DNA of 64,000 bases from Desulfosporosinus sp. FKB (GCF_002196705.1 NZ_NADJ01000014.1:1-64000), one strand, 5' to 3'. Shown: positions 52,190 through 61,727, counted from the stretch's first letter. Numbers and translations: made by a program. The notes: generated by a model not told the origin, from the sequence alone.

Positions 52190-53079
52190 TTGATTTCCAA
52201 ATTTTGGGCACTCTCGGACTCAAATTGACTAACAATATGCCAACATTCTGCCCAACTGATATTTAAATGACGACGCCAAAATATCATTGCTGCTCGTGTC
52301 TTTTCGCAGACGCGATCATTCAGCATCGTCTGATTGGGTATCTTCCCACCCCAGGCTTTAACCCATTCAAGATAACCATGAGCCAGTTCGGCTGACTCGC
52401 GTTTTAAATAGCGAATGGTATAAAGGATTGTAAGCCAGTTGGTAGCTTCCTCTTCAACTCCTCTGGCAAAAACTTGTCCGTCAAGGTCCTCACCAGCAAT
52501 AATCAAGAGCAGACAGAGAAAGTGAACCCGGACTGCCTGGCGCAATGACTCAGGATTAATCTGATTAATTTCGGCAAACCTTCCTAAAGGTTTGAGATAA
52601 AGTTTAACACTTGGATCCCGATAGGAACAGACTCCAAATGCTGATAACGAAATAGGAAAGATATCTTCCAATCCGCTCTCTTGCAATTGCCCTAATAAAT
52701 CCCGACCGGCTTGCACCAAGCGTTGTTCTTTAACCAGCAACTGATCGGTGGTTTCTTTCAAAAAGGCCTCAGCATCTTTCGGCCGTTCCGGAAGAGCATC
52801 CGACCATTCCCGTAACCGCGAGCGCCTGGGCATCAAGAGTTCAATCATCGAACCTGTTTCCTGATGCAATCGTTTGAACCCTTGCCGAACCCGCTCAGGA
52901 TCTCGGTACAACCCTCGCATCAATGCTTCAGCTGCACGGGGAATTTCCAAGGATTCCTCAAACTTAACCATCGCTGCTCCGTTTTTTTCGGGAAATTTGA
53001 GCCCCATAGACTGCTCTATCTCTAATCTCAGCGAAGACACTACCAAATCCCTCCTTAGCCTTGTCTCTTGTTTCATCAT
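52186..53079 (-). CDS. hypothetical 297-aa protein
   Basis: Soluble, mostly helical protein with no signal peptide. No family recognised. A charged N-terminal half is followed by a hydrophobic stretch (FLCLLLIIAGEDLDG) and a Trp-rich C terminus (MIFWRRHLNISWAECWHIVSQF). Its stop overlaps the end of the Crp/Fnr gene by four nt on the other strand (convergent). It is divergent from the Ski2-like helicase. Confidence 0.6.
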   Translation of the reverse strand: MMKQETRLRRDLVVSSLRLEIEQSMGLKFPEKNGAAMVKFEESLEIPRAAEALMRGLYRDPERVRQGFKRLHQETGSMIELLMPRRSRLREWSDALPERPKDAEAFLKETTDQLLVKEQRLVQAGRDLLGQLQESGLEDIFPISLSAFGVCSYRDPSVKLYLKPLGRFAEINQINPESLRQAVRVHFLCLLLIIAGEDLDGQVFARGVEEEATNWLTILYTIRYLKRESAELAHGYLEWVKAWGGKIPNQTMLNDRVCEKTRAAMIFWRRHLNISWAECWHIVSQFESESAQNLEIN

Positions 53080-53184
53080 ATGGATACAAACGCTGATTCA
53101 GACCAAAGCTTACTAAAGTTGACCATCATTAGCCCTTTTGTTAAAATAAGTAAACAAATTTACATCAGAAACGAGCTGACATAT

Positions 53185-55434
53185 ATGTCTGAGCGTAAAT
53201 ATCACGAATATAACCTCGACCCTTTTCAGGAACAGGCCTTAGAAGCTATTGACGCCGGAAAATCAGTCATTGTAGCTGCTCCGACCGGCACCGGTAAAAC
53301 GCTGGTAGCTGATTATTTAATCGAAAAAGCCATGAATGAACATTTGCGAGTTATCTACACGGCACCAATTAAGGCTTTAAGCAATCAAAAATATCGGGAT
53401 TTTAAAGAACAATTTGGTGAAAATGCTGTTGGTATTATGACTGGAGATGTTGTCCTAAACCCAACGGCTCCTCTTCTCATTATGACGACGGAGGTTTTCC
53501 GCAACCAAGTAATCACCGAAGATCCAAATCTAGAATTTGTGTCTCACATTGTCTTTGATGAAATTCACTGGCTCAACGATGAAGAACGAGGGACGGTCTG
53601 GGAAGAGTCAATCATTCTTGCTCCGGCTAAGATGAAACTTCTGGGGCTTAGCGCTACCATAGCCAATGCTCGGCAGCTTGTAAACTGGATTGAATCAATC
53701 CGCCATGAAGAGGTCGCCTTAATTGAAGAATCCAAACGGATTGTTCCTCTTGAATATTATTATTTCACCAAAGATACAGGACTCGTCGATTATAATCACC
53801 TTTGGAAATTTTATCGTCAAAAACTCAAACAAGACAAAAGCGAAGAAAATCCCTTCAGCCCGACAACTCATTTAGACCTAATTCGCACGATACAACGTGA
53901 CCACCTCCCTGCCCTTTTTTTCGTCTTTAGCCGAAAGCAATGTGCACTTAAAGCCATGGAATTAGCTGCCATTGCCAATTATCTTAAAGCTCCGGAGCGC
54001 AGAGTTGTCGAAGAAAAATTTTTTCAGTACTTTGGCCCGGAAAACGATTGGTCGTCATCGACGCGACAGTTAAAACGCTTGTGCTCTAAAGGGATTGCCT
54101 ATCATCATGCCGGATTGCTCCCTTCCCAGAAGGTAGTTGTCGAAGAACTCTTCTTAGAACGACTAATTAAGGTTCTTTATTGCACGGAAACATTTAGCGT
54201 CGGCATTAACTATCCCGTAAAATCGGTTTGTTTCGATTCCCTCAATAAATACGATGGCCGCAATTTCCGGCCTCTGGCTAACCATGAATTTTTTCAAATG
54301 TCAGGACGTGCCGGTCGGAGAGGAATCGATAAAAAAGGGTATTCTTTTGCCATGGTTGATTTAGCCTATATGGAAAAAAGCCCTCCTCCCAGATTTCAAT
54401 TAAATAAACTGGAGCCTTTAACAAGTCAATTCCGCTTAACCTATAATACTGTTCTGAATCTCACAGCAACTCTTACACCTGAACAAATTGGAACCTATTT
54501 TCAAAAGAGTTTCGCAGCCTTTAGTTACCGCTTGAACTCAGACCACTTTCATTGTGAGTTGACCAAAATAGAAAAAGAACTTGAAGAATCCAAGAGAAAC
54601 TTGTGTGAAGAGGTTGGATCCTTCAAGTGCCCGATAAAACATCGCCCGAAACAGAAGGAGTTAGAAAGGCTGCGCAAAGCCTATAAGGCACTTGGACCCC
54701 GAAAACAGAACCGTGCCTATGGACGGGAAATGGCCCGAAAGATTCGTTCCTGGGAAAAAATATTAGCACACCCTCCCCTAAATTGTCCTTCTGAGCAACG
54801 AGAAAGTTGTGAAAATCACAGTAAGTCCTTCCTTATGTTAAAACAAAAACAAAAAGAGCTTCTGAATGCTCTCGAAACTCTTCCGGAAGAGAACGCCTTT
54901 CTAAGGGAATATGAGTATAAAAAAAATCACCTCCGTCAAATTGGATATTTACGCGGCGATGAGCTGTTGCCTCGCGGAATTTGCGCTAGTAGAATTTATG
55001 TCCAAGAACTCCTGGTCACTGAATTAATTTATTCCGATATTTTTCACCAGCTTGATGATGACCAAATTAATGCTTTACTTTCGAGTATTGATTTTGAAGC
55101 TCGCAAAAATGATGTTTTTCAGCGGGGTATTGTCTTTGATTCAACACCTATTAAGGATATCATCACCTACATTCAGAGCATTTGCGGGCAAGAATCTGTA
55201 CGCTATGACCCCCGAGTAGCTGTCATAACGTATGCTTGGAGTCAAGGACAATCATTTAGTGAAGTACAAACCATGTGTAATCTCGATGAAGGGGATATCA
55301 TCAGTGTTTTTCGGCGGACCATTGATTTATTGCGTCAAATGCGTGATGCCGTAAATGATGCCAATTTAAGATCACGCTTTAAAGTTTGCATGGATAAACT
55401 TGATCGAGATGAGGCCGCAGTTATGGAACTATAG
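53185..55434 (+). CDS. Ski2/Mtr4-like DEAD/DEAH-box helicase
   Basis: 749 aa from ATG 53185 (MSERKYHEYNL); the frame extends further but overlaps the divergent gene, and the ribosome site here is weak (GAGCTG). Helicase motifs: Walker A APTGTGKT, DEIH box VFDEIHWL, SAT motif, and GRAGRRG in the second RecA domain. The C-terminal half is an Mtr4/HelY-like scaffold. Bacterial members act on RNA or structured nucleic acids. Similar proteins occur in actinobacteria and clostridia. Confidence 0.9.
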   Translation: MSERKYHEYNLDPFQEQALEAIDAGKSVIVAAPTGTGKTLVADYLIEKAMNEHLRVIYTAPIKALSNQKYRDFKEQFGENAVGIMTGDVVLNPTAPLLIMTTEVFRNQVITEDPNLEFVSHIVFDEIHWLNDEERGTVWEESIILAPAKMKLLGLSATIANARQLVNWIESIRHEEVALIEESKRIVPLEYYYFTKDTGLVDYNHLWKFYRQKLKQDKSEENPFSPTTHLDLIRTIQRDHLPALFFVFSRKQCALKAMELAAIANYLKAPERRVVEEKFFQYFGPENDWSSSTRQLKRLCSKGIAYHHAGLLPSQKVVVEELFLERLIKVLYCTETFSVGINYPVKSVCFDSLNKYDGRNFRPLANHEFFQMSGRAGRRGIDKKGYSFAMVDLAYMEKSPPPRFQLNKLEPLTSQFRLTYNTVLNLTATLTPEQIGTYFQKSFAAFSYRLNSDHFHCELTKIEKELEESKRNLCEEVGSFKCPIKHRPKQKELERLRKAYKALGPRKQNRAYGREMARKIRSWEKILAHPPLNCPSEQRESCENHSKSFLMLKQKQKELLNALETLPEENAFLREYEYKKNHLRQIGYLRGDELLPRGICASRIYVQELLVTELIYSDIFHQLDDDQINALLSSIDFEARKNDVFQRGIVFDSTPIKDIITYIQSICGQESVRYDPRVAVITYAWSQGQSFSEVQTMCNLDEGDIISVFRRTIDLLRQMRDAVNDANLRSRFKVCMDKLDRDEAAVMEL

Positions 55435-55479
55435 ATCGGCGGCAGTCAAACAAACTTAACGCTAAAATCGCACCATTAA

Positions 55480-55525
55480 AGTGGCTGTTGCAAAATGTAT
55501 AAATATTCATTATGCAACAGCCACT
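55480..55525. terminator. terminator of the helicase gene
   Basis: Stem of about 13 bp, AGTGGCTGTTGCA at 55480 / TGCAACAGCCACT ending near 55525, long 20-nt loop, ends T-poor. Confidence 0.7.
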
Positions 55526-55605
55526 AAATCTTTGCCGATCTCAAGGTTAATCTGCAGCTTCAAACTCACTTTTCTTAACACCGCAAGTGGACATGCTTTA
55601 AATTA

Positions 55606-56061
55606 TTAGCTTAGGATCTTGTTTAGAGAGATATTGTAAGTTCTTAACACGTAATCCATAAATTCCTCAGCACAATAACAAGGCTCCCGATGATCACAAA
55701 ACCCCACCTCAACTTTGCCAACTAAGTGATGCTGCAAAACATGTACGTTGACATATAAATGACTTACCTTTCGGTTAATAGTTATATAACATTTAACAGT
55801 TATGTAAAATAATAACAGCAAGCATAAACTTAAGGTCATTCCGATATTAGGTAATAACCACGGAATACTTAAGATACTTCCTCCCACAATCAGCAACAAA
55901 AGTATAATGATCATTTCCTTGAGTTGTGCACTTTTCCATTCATAATAACGTCTTAAAAACTCAGAAAATAATTCAGCAATGCGTGCAGATGTTACCGGAA
56001 GATCTATCGGGCCCGTTGTTTTGGGTAATATGAAAAGGTCATATATTCCCAAGATTATCAC
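55606..56061 (-). CDS. hypothetical membrane protein
   Basis: 151 aa. N-terminal soluble stretch (SARIAELFSEFLRRYYEW), two transmembrane segments (IIILLLLIVGGSILSI; LSLCLLLLFYITV), and a C-terminal domain with Cys/His residues (CDHREPCYCAEEF), which might bind a metal. No family recognised. The structured RNA candidate at 56.2-56.4 kb lies upstream in the same direction, 170 nt before the start. Confidence 0.6.
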   Translation of the reverse strand: MIILGIYDLFILPKTTGPIDLPVTSARIAELFSEFLRRYYEWKSAQLKEMIIILLLLIVGGSILSIPWLLPNIGMTLSLCLLLLFYITVKCYITINRKVSHLYVNVHVLQHHLVGKVEVGFCDHREPCYCAEEFMDYVLRTYNISLNKILS

Positions 56062-56231
56062 CCCTCTAATCTACTTATCTGTAGAAAAAATCGCTTACCT
56101 AACCTTATTATAACCCTTAATATTCTATCTTTTCCAAAGAAATTCCTTCAGGTAATAGTTATGTTCCTTCACTTACGATCATGATTTTAACTATTTCTAT
56201 TGAAGAAGTCAGCTGTTAGATCATGTATAAT

Positions 56232-56430
56232 GGGTAAAAGAAAGCCTCTGAGTTGTTTCTCAGAGGCTTCACCATTCTCAGCGCTTGCAACGAACCACTC
56301 CGCTTTACAGAGGTGCATTGACTGAGACATCCCTTCTTGGTGCTGCAGCACTTTTTAAGAAAAGGAACATTCTTTGGCAGCTAAGATAACGGGAACTTTC
56401 GTCTTCCTTGTCCTTTCGATTTCATTTTTT
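56232..56430 (-). ncRNA. candidate ~200-nt structured RNA
   Basis: The minus strand has a sigma-A-like promoter (TTGTCC at 56461-56466, 18-nt spacer, TATTAA at 56437-56442), about 190 nt with a nested arm (CACC, CTCAG, TGCA facing TGCA, CTGAG, GGTG) and a strong terminator, stem AAGCCTCTGAG (56242-56252) / 56259-56269 with T-rich tail 56232-56241. It does not match 6S, T-box or a riboswitch I know. Could instead be a leader for the membrane-protein gene. The rest of this 500-nt gap holds no gene. Confidence 0.45.
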
Positions 56431-56565
56431 TGAGGCTTAATATCCAGCCTACGTTATACCGGACAAAGAATTCATTTCCCTATATAACTATTCGAACTGA
56501 TGGTAAGAAAATCCTTGCACGAAAACAATCATCTTTTCACAAATTTTGTTAAAGGCAATAACATC

Positions 56566-58728
56566 TTAGCTCTTTTTTGAAGTTTTCTTACGCTTATCAA
56601 ATAAGAGTTCAGCTGTATGAACAACTTTTATATTGGGGTTTCTTTTATCTAAGCCCCCCGAAATTTGCATCAAACATCCCGGACAGTCCACAGCAACAAC
56701 CTTTGCCCCAGTTGCTTCAATATTATTAAGCTTGCGTTCCAAAATCGGTTCGGATAGCTCTGGGAATTTGATTGAATAGGAACCTGCAAATCCACAGCAG
56801 CGATCAGACTCTTTCATTTCTATAAGTTCTACTCCGGTTGTATCACTTAGAAGTTTTCTCTGCTCAGCATAAACTCCCATTTTTCGTTTTAAATGACAGG
56901 AATCATGATAAGTAACTTTAAGAGGCACCCCGTCTCCCCCCGGCTCTAAACCGCCAAGATCTGAGAGCAATTTAGAAAAGTCAAAGGATTTACGGCTTAA
57001 TTCTGCAGCACGGGCAGCTAGAGACGGATCATCCTTAACAAGATCCTGGAAACTGTCTTTAAGGGCATGAGTACAAGTAGGGCAAGCACTGACCACATAA
57101 TCAACGCTTTCTGCATTTAAAGCTTCTATATTCATGATGGCCAATTTTCGAGCATTATTGCGATCACCCATATAAGTCGCCGGAGCTCCGCAGCAAGATT
57201 GTCCCTCTGGGAATACGACTTCATATCCCTTTTCATTAAGAGCGCTGATAACGCCTTCGCCGATTCGCGGATAGACAAAGTCAATTAAACAGCCTGAGTA
57301 AAAGGCAATCTTTCCTTTTGGTCTCTTAACATCCTGTTTGATTGTTTTAAACACATCGCGAAATGGTATATCAGCAACTGCCGGTAAGCTCTTTTTCTCA
57401 GTCATTCCCGCTAGAAAGAGCGGCAAGTGACGGATAACAGGCTGTCCTTTCGTAAAAGGCTTTTGAGCCTTAGAAGCAACACGTAATAAGGAATGAAATA
57501 GCCGTCTATTGGAAACAACATCTAAAGCAAACTTTTGAGTGAAAGGAAGACCTTGCTTTTCTCCCATCCGGTTGCGCAACTCTAAAATCATCTCAGGAAT
57601 ATCTAAATTTCCCGGACATACTTCAGCGCATTTCCCGCATTGAAGACATAGATTCTGGGGATTTTTGGCATCGTTTTCCGAGTTTAAGAAATTCGTTAAA
57701 ATTGTTCCAATTCCACCCGTATAAATATGACCGTAAACATGTCCGCCTACAAGTTGGAAGGCAGGGCAAACATTCAGACAAGATGCACAGCGAATACATT
57801 GGAAAGTCTTTTTAAACTTAGGATCGTTATACATTTTACGCCGTCCATTATCCATTAGGATAATATGAAACTCCTTATCCTTTACGGAACCATCTTCATA
57901 ATAGGCAGGAGTTGGGCCGGTAACCATTGTTACATAGCTTGTTATCTGCTGGGCAGTCGCACTTCTGGGTAAGGCTTGCAAAATATGTGTAGCATCTTCA
58001 AAGTTAGGAACAAGTTTTTCGATTCCCACCAGAAAAACATGAACTCGAGGCAAAGTAGAGGTAAGTCGGGCGTTCCCTTCATTGGTAACGACCATCAAAG
58101 TGCCTGTTTCCGCAATGGCCATGTTCGCTCCCGAAATCCCCATGTCTGCTTCCAGGAATTTTTTGCGCAGTTCTGCACGAGCTGTTTTAACCAACTCTGT
58201 AATAACGGGTTGGCTCACTCTTTGCAGGTGTCCTGAAAAAATATCGGCAACTTCTTCCTTAGTCATATGGATCGCCGGCATAACCATATGCGATGGATGC
58301 TGTCCGGCGAGCTGAAGTATCCATTCACCCAAGTCTGTTTCTTGAACATCTATTCCTTCAGCCATTAAAGCTTTGTTGAGCAAAATTTCTTCTGAAGCCA
58401 TTGATTTTGATTTGACAATACGCTTTACACCTTGCTGTTTTGCTAACTCACTAATATATTTTTTGGCGTCCTCTCCTGTAGCTGCCCGGAAAACTTTTGC
58501 TCCTCTGGCAGTAGCTGTTTTTTCAAATTGATCAATCATCTCATCCAAATGACTCGCTGCATAGGACTTAACTTTAACAATATTTTCACGAATCGAGGGA
58601 AAATCATAGCCTTCATAAGCCTTTTCCCGTGCTGCAATATAAGTATCTCCAAAGCGTCCTAGTGCACCACGTAATACGTCATTATCCAACGCGTCTGAAA
58701 TTTTCTTTTTAAATTGTTTATCTGCCAT
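56566..58728 (-). CDS. LdhH/LutB-type lactate-oxidation iron-sulfur protein
   Basis: 720 aa. The first 300 residues are a LUD domain (IAETGTLMVVTNEGN, LTSTLPRVHVFLVG). Two [4Fe-4S] motifs follow (CIRCASCLNVC and CLQCGKCAEVC), then two CCG cysteine-rich domains (SCCGAPATYMGD; DRCCGFAGSYS) as in LutA/GlpC. This LutB+LutA fusion matches the LdhH subunits of sulfate reducers, which oxidise lactate with a LutC/LldG partner. The partner is the next gene upstream. No lactate permease or glycolate-oxidase-like gene in the window. Confidence 0.92.
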   Translation of the reverse strand: MADKQFKKKISDALDNDVLRGALGRFGDTYIAAREKAYEGYDFPSIRENIVKVKSYAASHLDEMIDQFEKTATARGAKVFRAATGEDAKKYISELAKQQGVKRIVKSKSMASEEILLNKALMAEGIDVQETDLGEWILQLAGQHPSHMVMPAIHMTKEEVADIFSGHLQRVSQPVITELVKTARAELRKKFLEADMGISGANMAIAETGTLMVVTNEGNARLTSTLPRVHVFLVGIEKLVPNFEDATHILQALPRSATAQQITSYVTMVTGPTPAYYEDGSVKDKEFHIILMDNGRRKMYNDPKFKKTFQCIRCASCLNVCPAFQLVGGHVYGHIYTGGIGTILTNFLNSENDAKNPQNLCLQCGKCAEVCPGNLDIPEMILELRNRMGEKQGLPFTQKFALDVVSNRRLFHSLLRVASKAQKPFTKGQPVIRHLPLFLAGMTEKKSLPAVADIPFRDVFKTIKQDVKRPKGKIAFYSGCLIDFVYPRIGEGVISALNEKGYEVVFPEGQSCCGAPATYMGDRNNARKLAIMNIEALNAESVDYVVSACPTCTHALKDSFQDLVKDDPSLAARAAELSRKSFDFSKLLSDLGGLEPGGDGVPLKVTYHDSCHLKRKMGVYAEQRKLLSDTTGVELIEMKESDRCCGFAGSYSIKFPELSEPILERKLNNIEATGAKVVAVDCPGCLMQISGGLDKRNPNIKVVHTAELLFDKRKKTSKKS

Positions 58729-58749
58729 TTAGGCCACTTCCTCTCCCTG

Positions 58750-59307
58750 TTAATCAACAAAGACAACAATAAGTTGTTTAGGACCATGGACTCCAATTGT
58801 TAAAACTCGTTCAATATCGGAAGTTCTGCTAGGTCCAGTGATAAAACCCACAAATCCAGGTATTCGAGGGAGTCGATGGATTGTTGACATCGTTTCTGCC
58901 AGATTCGGTAAGAGCGTTTCAGTCCTTACGACAGCAACGTGAATCGGAACGAGAGTTGAACATAACCGTTGGTCGACATTGGCATCATCATCAGCCTGGA
59001 CTAAAGTACCTAATTCGGCAATAGCGTAAGAAACCTGTGTAATCCCGGCTTGAGCGTCTGGGGTAACTTTTCGAAAGTTATCACTCATCACGTCTATGTT
59101 CATGGATTTTAACTGTTGAGCAAAATTTCCTTTTTTCGCTACTTCTCCTTCTAAAAGAGCAACATTCTGAACACCTTTGTCCTTGAGAACTGTTCCTATC
59201 AATTTCCCGGCTTCCTCTTCAGTGTCCACTCGATAACATTCCCCTGATACGGCTTCCAGTTTTGCTTTAAATCTTTCATATAATTCAGCAGAACGAGCAT
59301 TTGCCAT
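58750..59307 (-). CDS. LutC/LldG-type LUD protein
   Basis: 185 aa single LUD domain, partner of the LdhH/LutB-like protein, 21 nt upstream of it in the same operon. Signature near SYAIAELGTLVQADDDAN and STLVPIHVAVVRTETLLPNLAE. Together they probably pass electrons from lactate to menaquinone or another acceptor. It is the first gene of the operon. Confidence 0.92.
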   Translation of the reverse strand: MANARSAELYERFKAKLEAVSGECYRVDTEEEAGKLIGTVLKDKGVQNVALLEGEVAKKGNFAQQLKSMNIDVMSDNFRKVTPDAQAGITQVSYAIAELGTLVQADDDANVDQRLCSTLVPIHVAVVRTETLLPNLAETMSTIHRLPRIPGFVGFITGPSRTSDIERVLTIGVHGPKQLIVVFVD

Positions 59308-59767
59308 AGAGGCATCCTCCTCAAAGTAATATTCTCATACGATATTCTGGCTAGCTTCCAAGATTATCAGGATATGCTGGTCAGACCATCATACCATTTA
59401 ATTTTATTTTAAAATAGATTTCGCTAAAAAACAATACCTAGTTCGAAAATTTCAAATAATTATGATTAACTTCTTCAGAGTTAGGGTATGTATTTCTTCA
59501 CTAAATAAATAAAGAGCGAGTATAGATTACATACTGTTGGTATTTTGCCCCTTAATGAAGAAATTCGCCTATAATGATCCTCAAATAACAAAATCTACAA
59601 TAAATTACACATTGATTTTCGACAAAATATGCGTTATGTTAAGATGAGTAAGTCTAGTAGACTTCACTCTCTAGACCTTGCGCAAATGAGGGTTTCCGGA
59701 CGCGGAAATCCTCTGAGCCATTTCAATTGAAGCTGACTATTTTACCTAAATTGCATCGTTAAACTAC
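59308..59767. other. 460-nt gap with hairpins, no gene
   Basis: Upstream region of the lactate operon (minus) and of the tRNA gene (plus). An 11-bp stem GAGGGTTTCCG (59688-59698) / CGGAAATCCTC (59703-59713), GGTTT side with one G-T pair, and a AGTCTA/TAGACT palindrome at about 59650-59664 are the only structured parts. Otherwise AT-rich; no ORF or known riboswitch is visible. Confidence 0.5.
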
Positions 59768-59795
59768 TTGCAATTTTATTTTTTTGGCATATAAT
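59768..59795 (+). promoter_or_regulatory. promoter of the tRNA-Ala gene
   Basis: TTGCAA (59768-59773), 16-nt spacer, TATAAT (59790-59795), eleven nt before the tRNA 5' end. Confidence 0.8.
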
Positions 59796-59806
59796 TAAGT
59801 GTTGTT

Positions 59807-59882
59807 GGGGGTATAGCTCAGCTGGGAGAGCGCTAGATTCGCATTTTAGAGGCCAGCGGTTCGATCCCGCTTACCTCCACCA
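59807..59882 (+). tRNA. tRNA-Ala (anticodon CGC)
   Basis: 76 nt with encoded CCA. Acceptor GGGGGTA pairs with TACCTCC and includes G3:U70, the alanine identity pair. D arm GCTC/GAGC, anticodon stem CTAGA/TTTAG, loop TTCGCAT giving CGC, T arm AGCGG/CCGCT with TTCGATC loop. It reads GCG codons. The U-rich anticodon stem is weak (one G-U pair). Alone with its own promoter and terminator. Confidence 0.93.
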
Positions 59883-59883
59883 T

Positions 59884-59945
59884 AAAATTATGCAAAAAAA
59901 AGATTCCGAGGTTATGTCCTCGGAATCTTTTTTTTTGCATAATTT
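59884..59945 (+). terminator. terminator after tRNA-Ala, unusually long palindrome
   Basis: Left arm 59884-59911 (AAAATTATGCA..., A8, GATTCCGAGG), 6-nt loop, right arm 59918-59945 with T9. Nearly perfect 28-bp palindrome. GC-rich part GATTCCGAGG/CCTCGGAATC plus T tract acts as the terminator; the outer AT arms are extra. Confidence 0.88.
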
Positions 59946-60004
59946 TTTAAAAATCGGGGGTCTATTTGTCCACAATCCATCGTAGTATGTTATGGGGGGA
60001 TGGA

Positions 60005-60784
60005 ATGCAGGGAGTTCAAATTGATAGAGAAATACTATATGTACAAAAGATCTATTTCTTTATGTTTCTTGCAACGTTAACCTTATTTGTTTTTACTGCT
60101 GCGATAGGGATTTTCGGAGTTAACATTGGTCTAATAGTGCTGTCAAGCGGTCTGATTATATCCTACATTGCAATGGTTAAAAAAAGATACTTTTCTCCCC
60201 CTGAGAGAAAAGTCACAGCTCAACGTATGGCACATTCCATTGCCCAAGATACTAGTCCACTGTCCTTATCTCGTTTCGCCAGTCAGCTCTATTACTATTT
60301 TCATGAGCCAACTCAGGCAATCTCACTTTTAGAAAAATTTCTTAGTTCTCAGGACCCTCTATTATGTACTACTTTGTGCGATATTCTTCTTAAAGAAGGA
60401 AGACCTATTCCCGTCCTCTATATAATTCGAGATAACCCTAATGCGCTTTTCGACCCACTCTTGTTAGCTACTCAAGGCGTTGCCCTTCTCAAAATCGGCA
60501 AGATTCCCGAAGCGATTAAACTCTTTGAACGCAGTTTACACGCTGTCAGGACAAAAGGATTTCCCAATAACGGATCCCCTTGGCTGACACGAAAACTCCT
60601 ATCCAAAGGCTATATCGCTGGTGTTCATCACAATTTGGGGGATTGCTATTTTATGCTAAAAAATCTTAAAAAGGCAAAATATCATTATAAAGCAGGGAAT
60701 CTTTTATTATTTGATATTTCACTTTGGCGTTATTACCCGTCACAATCTGTTTATTCTACGCAAAACTGCAATATTTCTTGTTAG
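60005..60784 (+). CDS. membrane protein with TPR-like repeats
   Basis: 259 aa from ATG 60005, chosen because GGGGGGATGG precedes it; TTG 39 nt upstream is the first open start. Two transmembrane helices (FFMFLATLTLFVFTAAIGIFG; IGLIVLSSGLIISYIAMV), then a cytoplasmic or outside part with TPR-like helix pairs (ALLKIGKIPEAIKLFERSL; NLGDCYFMLKNLKKAKYHY). Role unknown; possibly an assembly or scaffold protein. Confidence 0.75.
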   Translation: MQGVQIDREILYVQKIYFFMFLATLTLFVFTAAIGIFGVNIGLIVLSSGLIISYIAMVKKRYFSPPERKVTAQRMAHSIAQDTSPLSLSRFASQLYYYFHEPTQAISLLEKFLSSQDPLLCTTLCDILLKEGRPIPVLYIIRDNPNALFDPLLLATQGVALLKIGKIPEAIKLFERSLHAVRTKGFPNNGSPWLTRKLLSKGYIAGVHHNLGDCYFMLKNLKKAKYHYKAGNLLLFDISLWRYYPSQSVYSTQNCNISC

Positions 60785-60928
60785 TTCTTCATTCTTTCTA
60801 TTTTAATTCATTTACCCAACTCCCAATTACAACAGAATTTTTAATGATATTTGTTTATAATAAATTTGAATAAAAGGATTATGCAAATTGAGACAATACT
60901 ACACTGTTTTCGAAATGGAGGGTGAAAA

Positions 60929-61111
60929 ATGCTGTCAACTCACAGGGATGAGATTCTAGGATTTATACGAGAATTTGAATTATCTTCGCGCGAATATCTT
61001 CAAGCCAAAGGCTTAAGTGAATATGAAATGACTAATGCTTACCTAGATCTTCAGTGGGATTTTCTTCATACCATTCTCCAACAACGATCACGAGGTTGGT
61101 TCCAATCGTAA
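60929..61111 (+). CDS. hypothetical 60-aa protein
   Basis: 60-aa helical, soluble, acidic protein starting MLSTHRDEILG, with the ribosome site GGAGGGTG. No cysteine or membrane segment. Its own terminator follows. I recognise no family. Small size and good start signals support a real gene. Confidence 0.65.
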   Translation: MLSTHRDEILGFIREFELSSREYLQAKGLSEYEMTNAYLDLQWDFLHTILQQRSRGWFQS

Positions 61112-61148
61112 TAATTTACGTTCTGCTATCAAGGAATAATGAGTTTAC

Positions 61149-61190
61149 AAAAATCCATCGTTCAGTTGATACTGATGCGATGGATTTTTT
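61149..61190. terminator. bidirectional terminator
   Basis: AAAAATCCATCG (61149-61160) / CGATGGATTTTT (61178-61189), between the 60-aa gene and the convergent acetyltransferase. Confidence 0.88.
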
Positions 61191-61239
61191 ACGTAATATG
61201 ATAATTATAACGATTTAATTTAATATTCGTTACTTACAA

Positions 61240-61692
61240 CTAAATTATTCGGCTTACAGCTATTTCATCACAATTTGGGAATTTTATACAATTTATGCAT
61301 TCTCTCCAAACTTTTTGCGGCATCTGATCTTTACTTACCTCTTCATAACCACAAAATTTGAAGAATTCGGGTTGATATGTGAGAGCAAATAGCCTGGAAC
61401 ATCCCAGGTCGCGGGCTTCCTCCTCGATTGCCTTAACAATTTTTGTGCCTATTCCCTGTCTTCTGTGATTATCGTCAACTGCCAGGGCACGTATTTCGGC
61501 TAAATCACTCCATAAAATATGAAGTGAGGCAACTCCTACTAATTGCCCATCTTCTTCAGCCAACATAAATTCTCGAATATTCTCATAGAGCATATTCCTC
61601 GAGCGTGGAAGCATTAGTCCCTGCTCAGCATTATTATTAATCAATGACATCATCTCTTCCACATCGGCTATTTTCGCCTTACGCAATTTCAT
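61240..61692 (-). CDS. GNAT acetyltransferase, ArgA-like
   Basis: 150 aa GNAT domain. The core acetyl-CoA site is RRQGIGTKIVKAIEEEA, with LAEIRALAVDD and the C-terminal FKFCGYEEVSKDQMPQKVWRECINC, the closing region of short N-acetylglutamate synthases found in Clostridia. It may therefore serve as the first enzyme of arginine synthesis. An ARG-box-like palindrome just upstream agrees. No other arginine genes are present here. Confidence 0.85.
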   Translation of the reverse strand: MKLRKAKIADVEEMMSLINNNAEQGLMLPRSRNMLYENIREFMLAEEDGQLVGVASLHILWSDLAEIRALAVDDNHRRQGIGTKIVKAIEEEARDLGCSRLFALTYQPEFFKFCGYEEVSKDQMPQKVWRECINCIKFPNCDEIAVSRII

Positions 61693-61711
61693 GGTCCTAT
61701 CTCCTTTCTTA

Positions 61712-61727
61712 TTGCATAATTATACAA
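61712..61727 (-). promoter_or_regulatory. ARG-box-like operator
   Basis: TTGCATAATTATACAA, resembling the ArgR/AhrC consensus (TGAATAATTATTCA), 20-35 nt upstream of the acetyltransferase start. A second palindrome AACATATGTT follows at about 61726-61735, which could be the paired half-site. Confidence 0.5.

Noticed and set aside
56232-56430. T-box or 6S RNA
   Set aside because: GGAGTGGTTCG is not a proper T-box, no aminoacyl-related gene follows, and the ends do not form the 6S closing stem.
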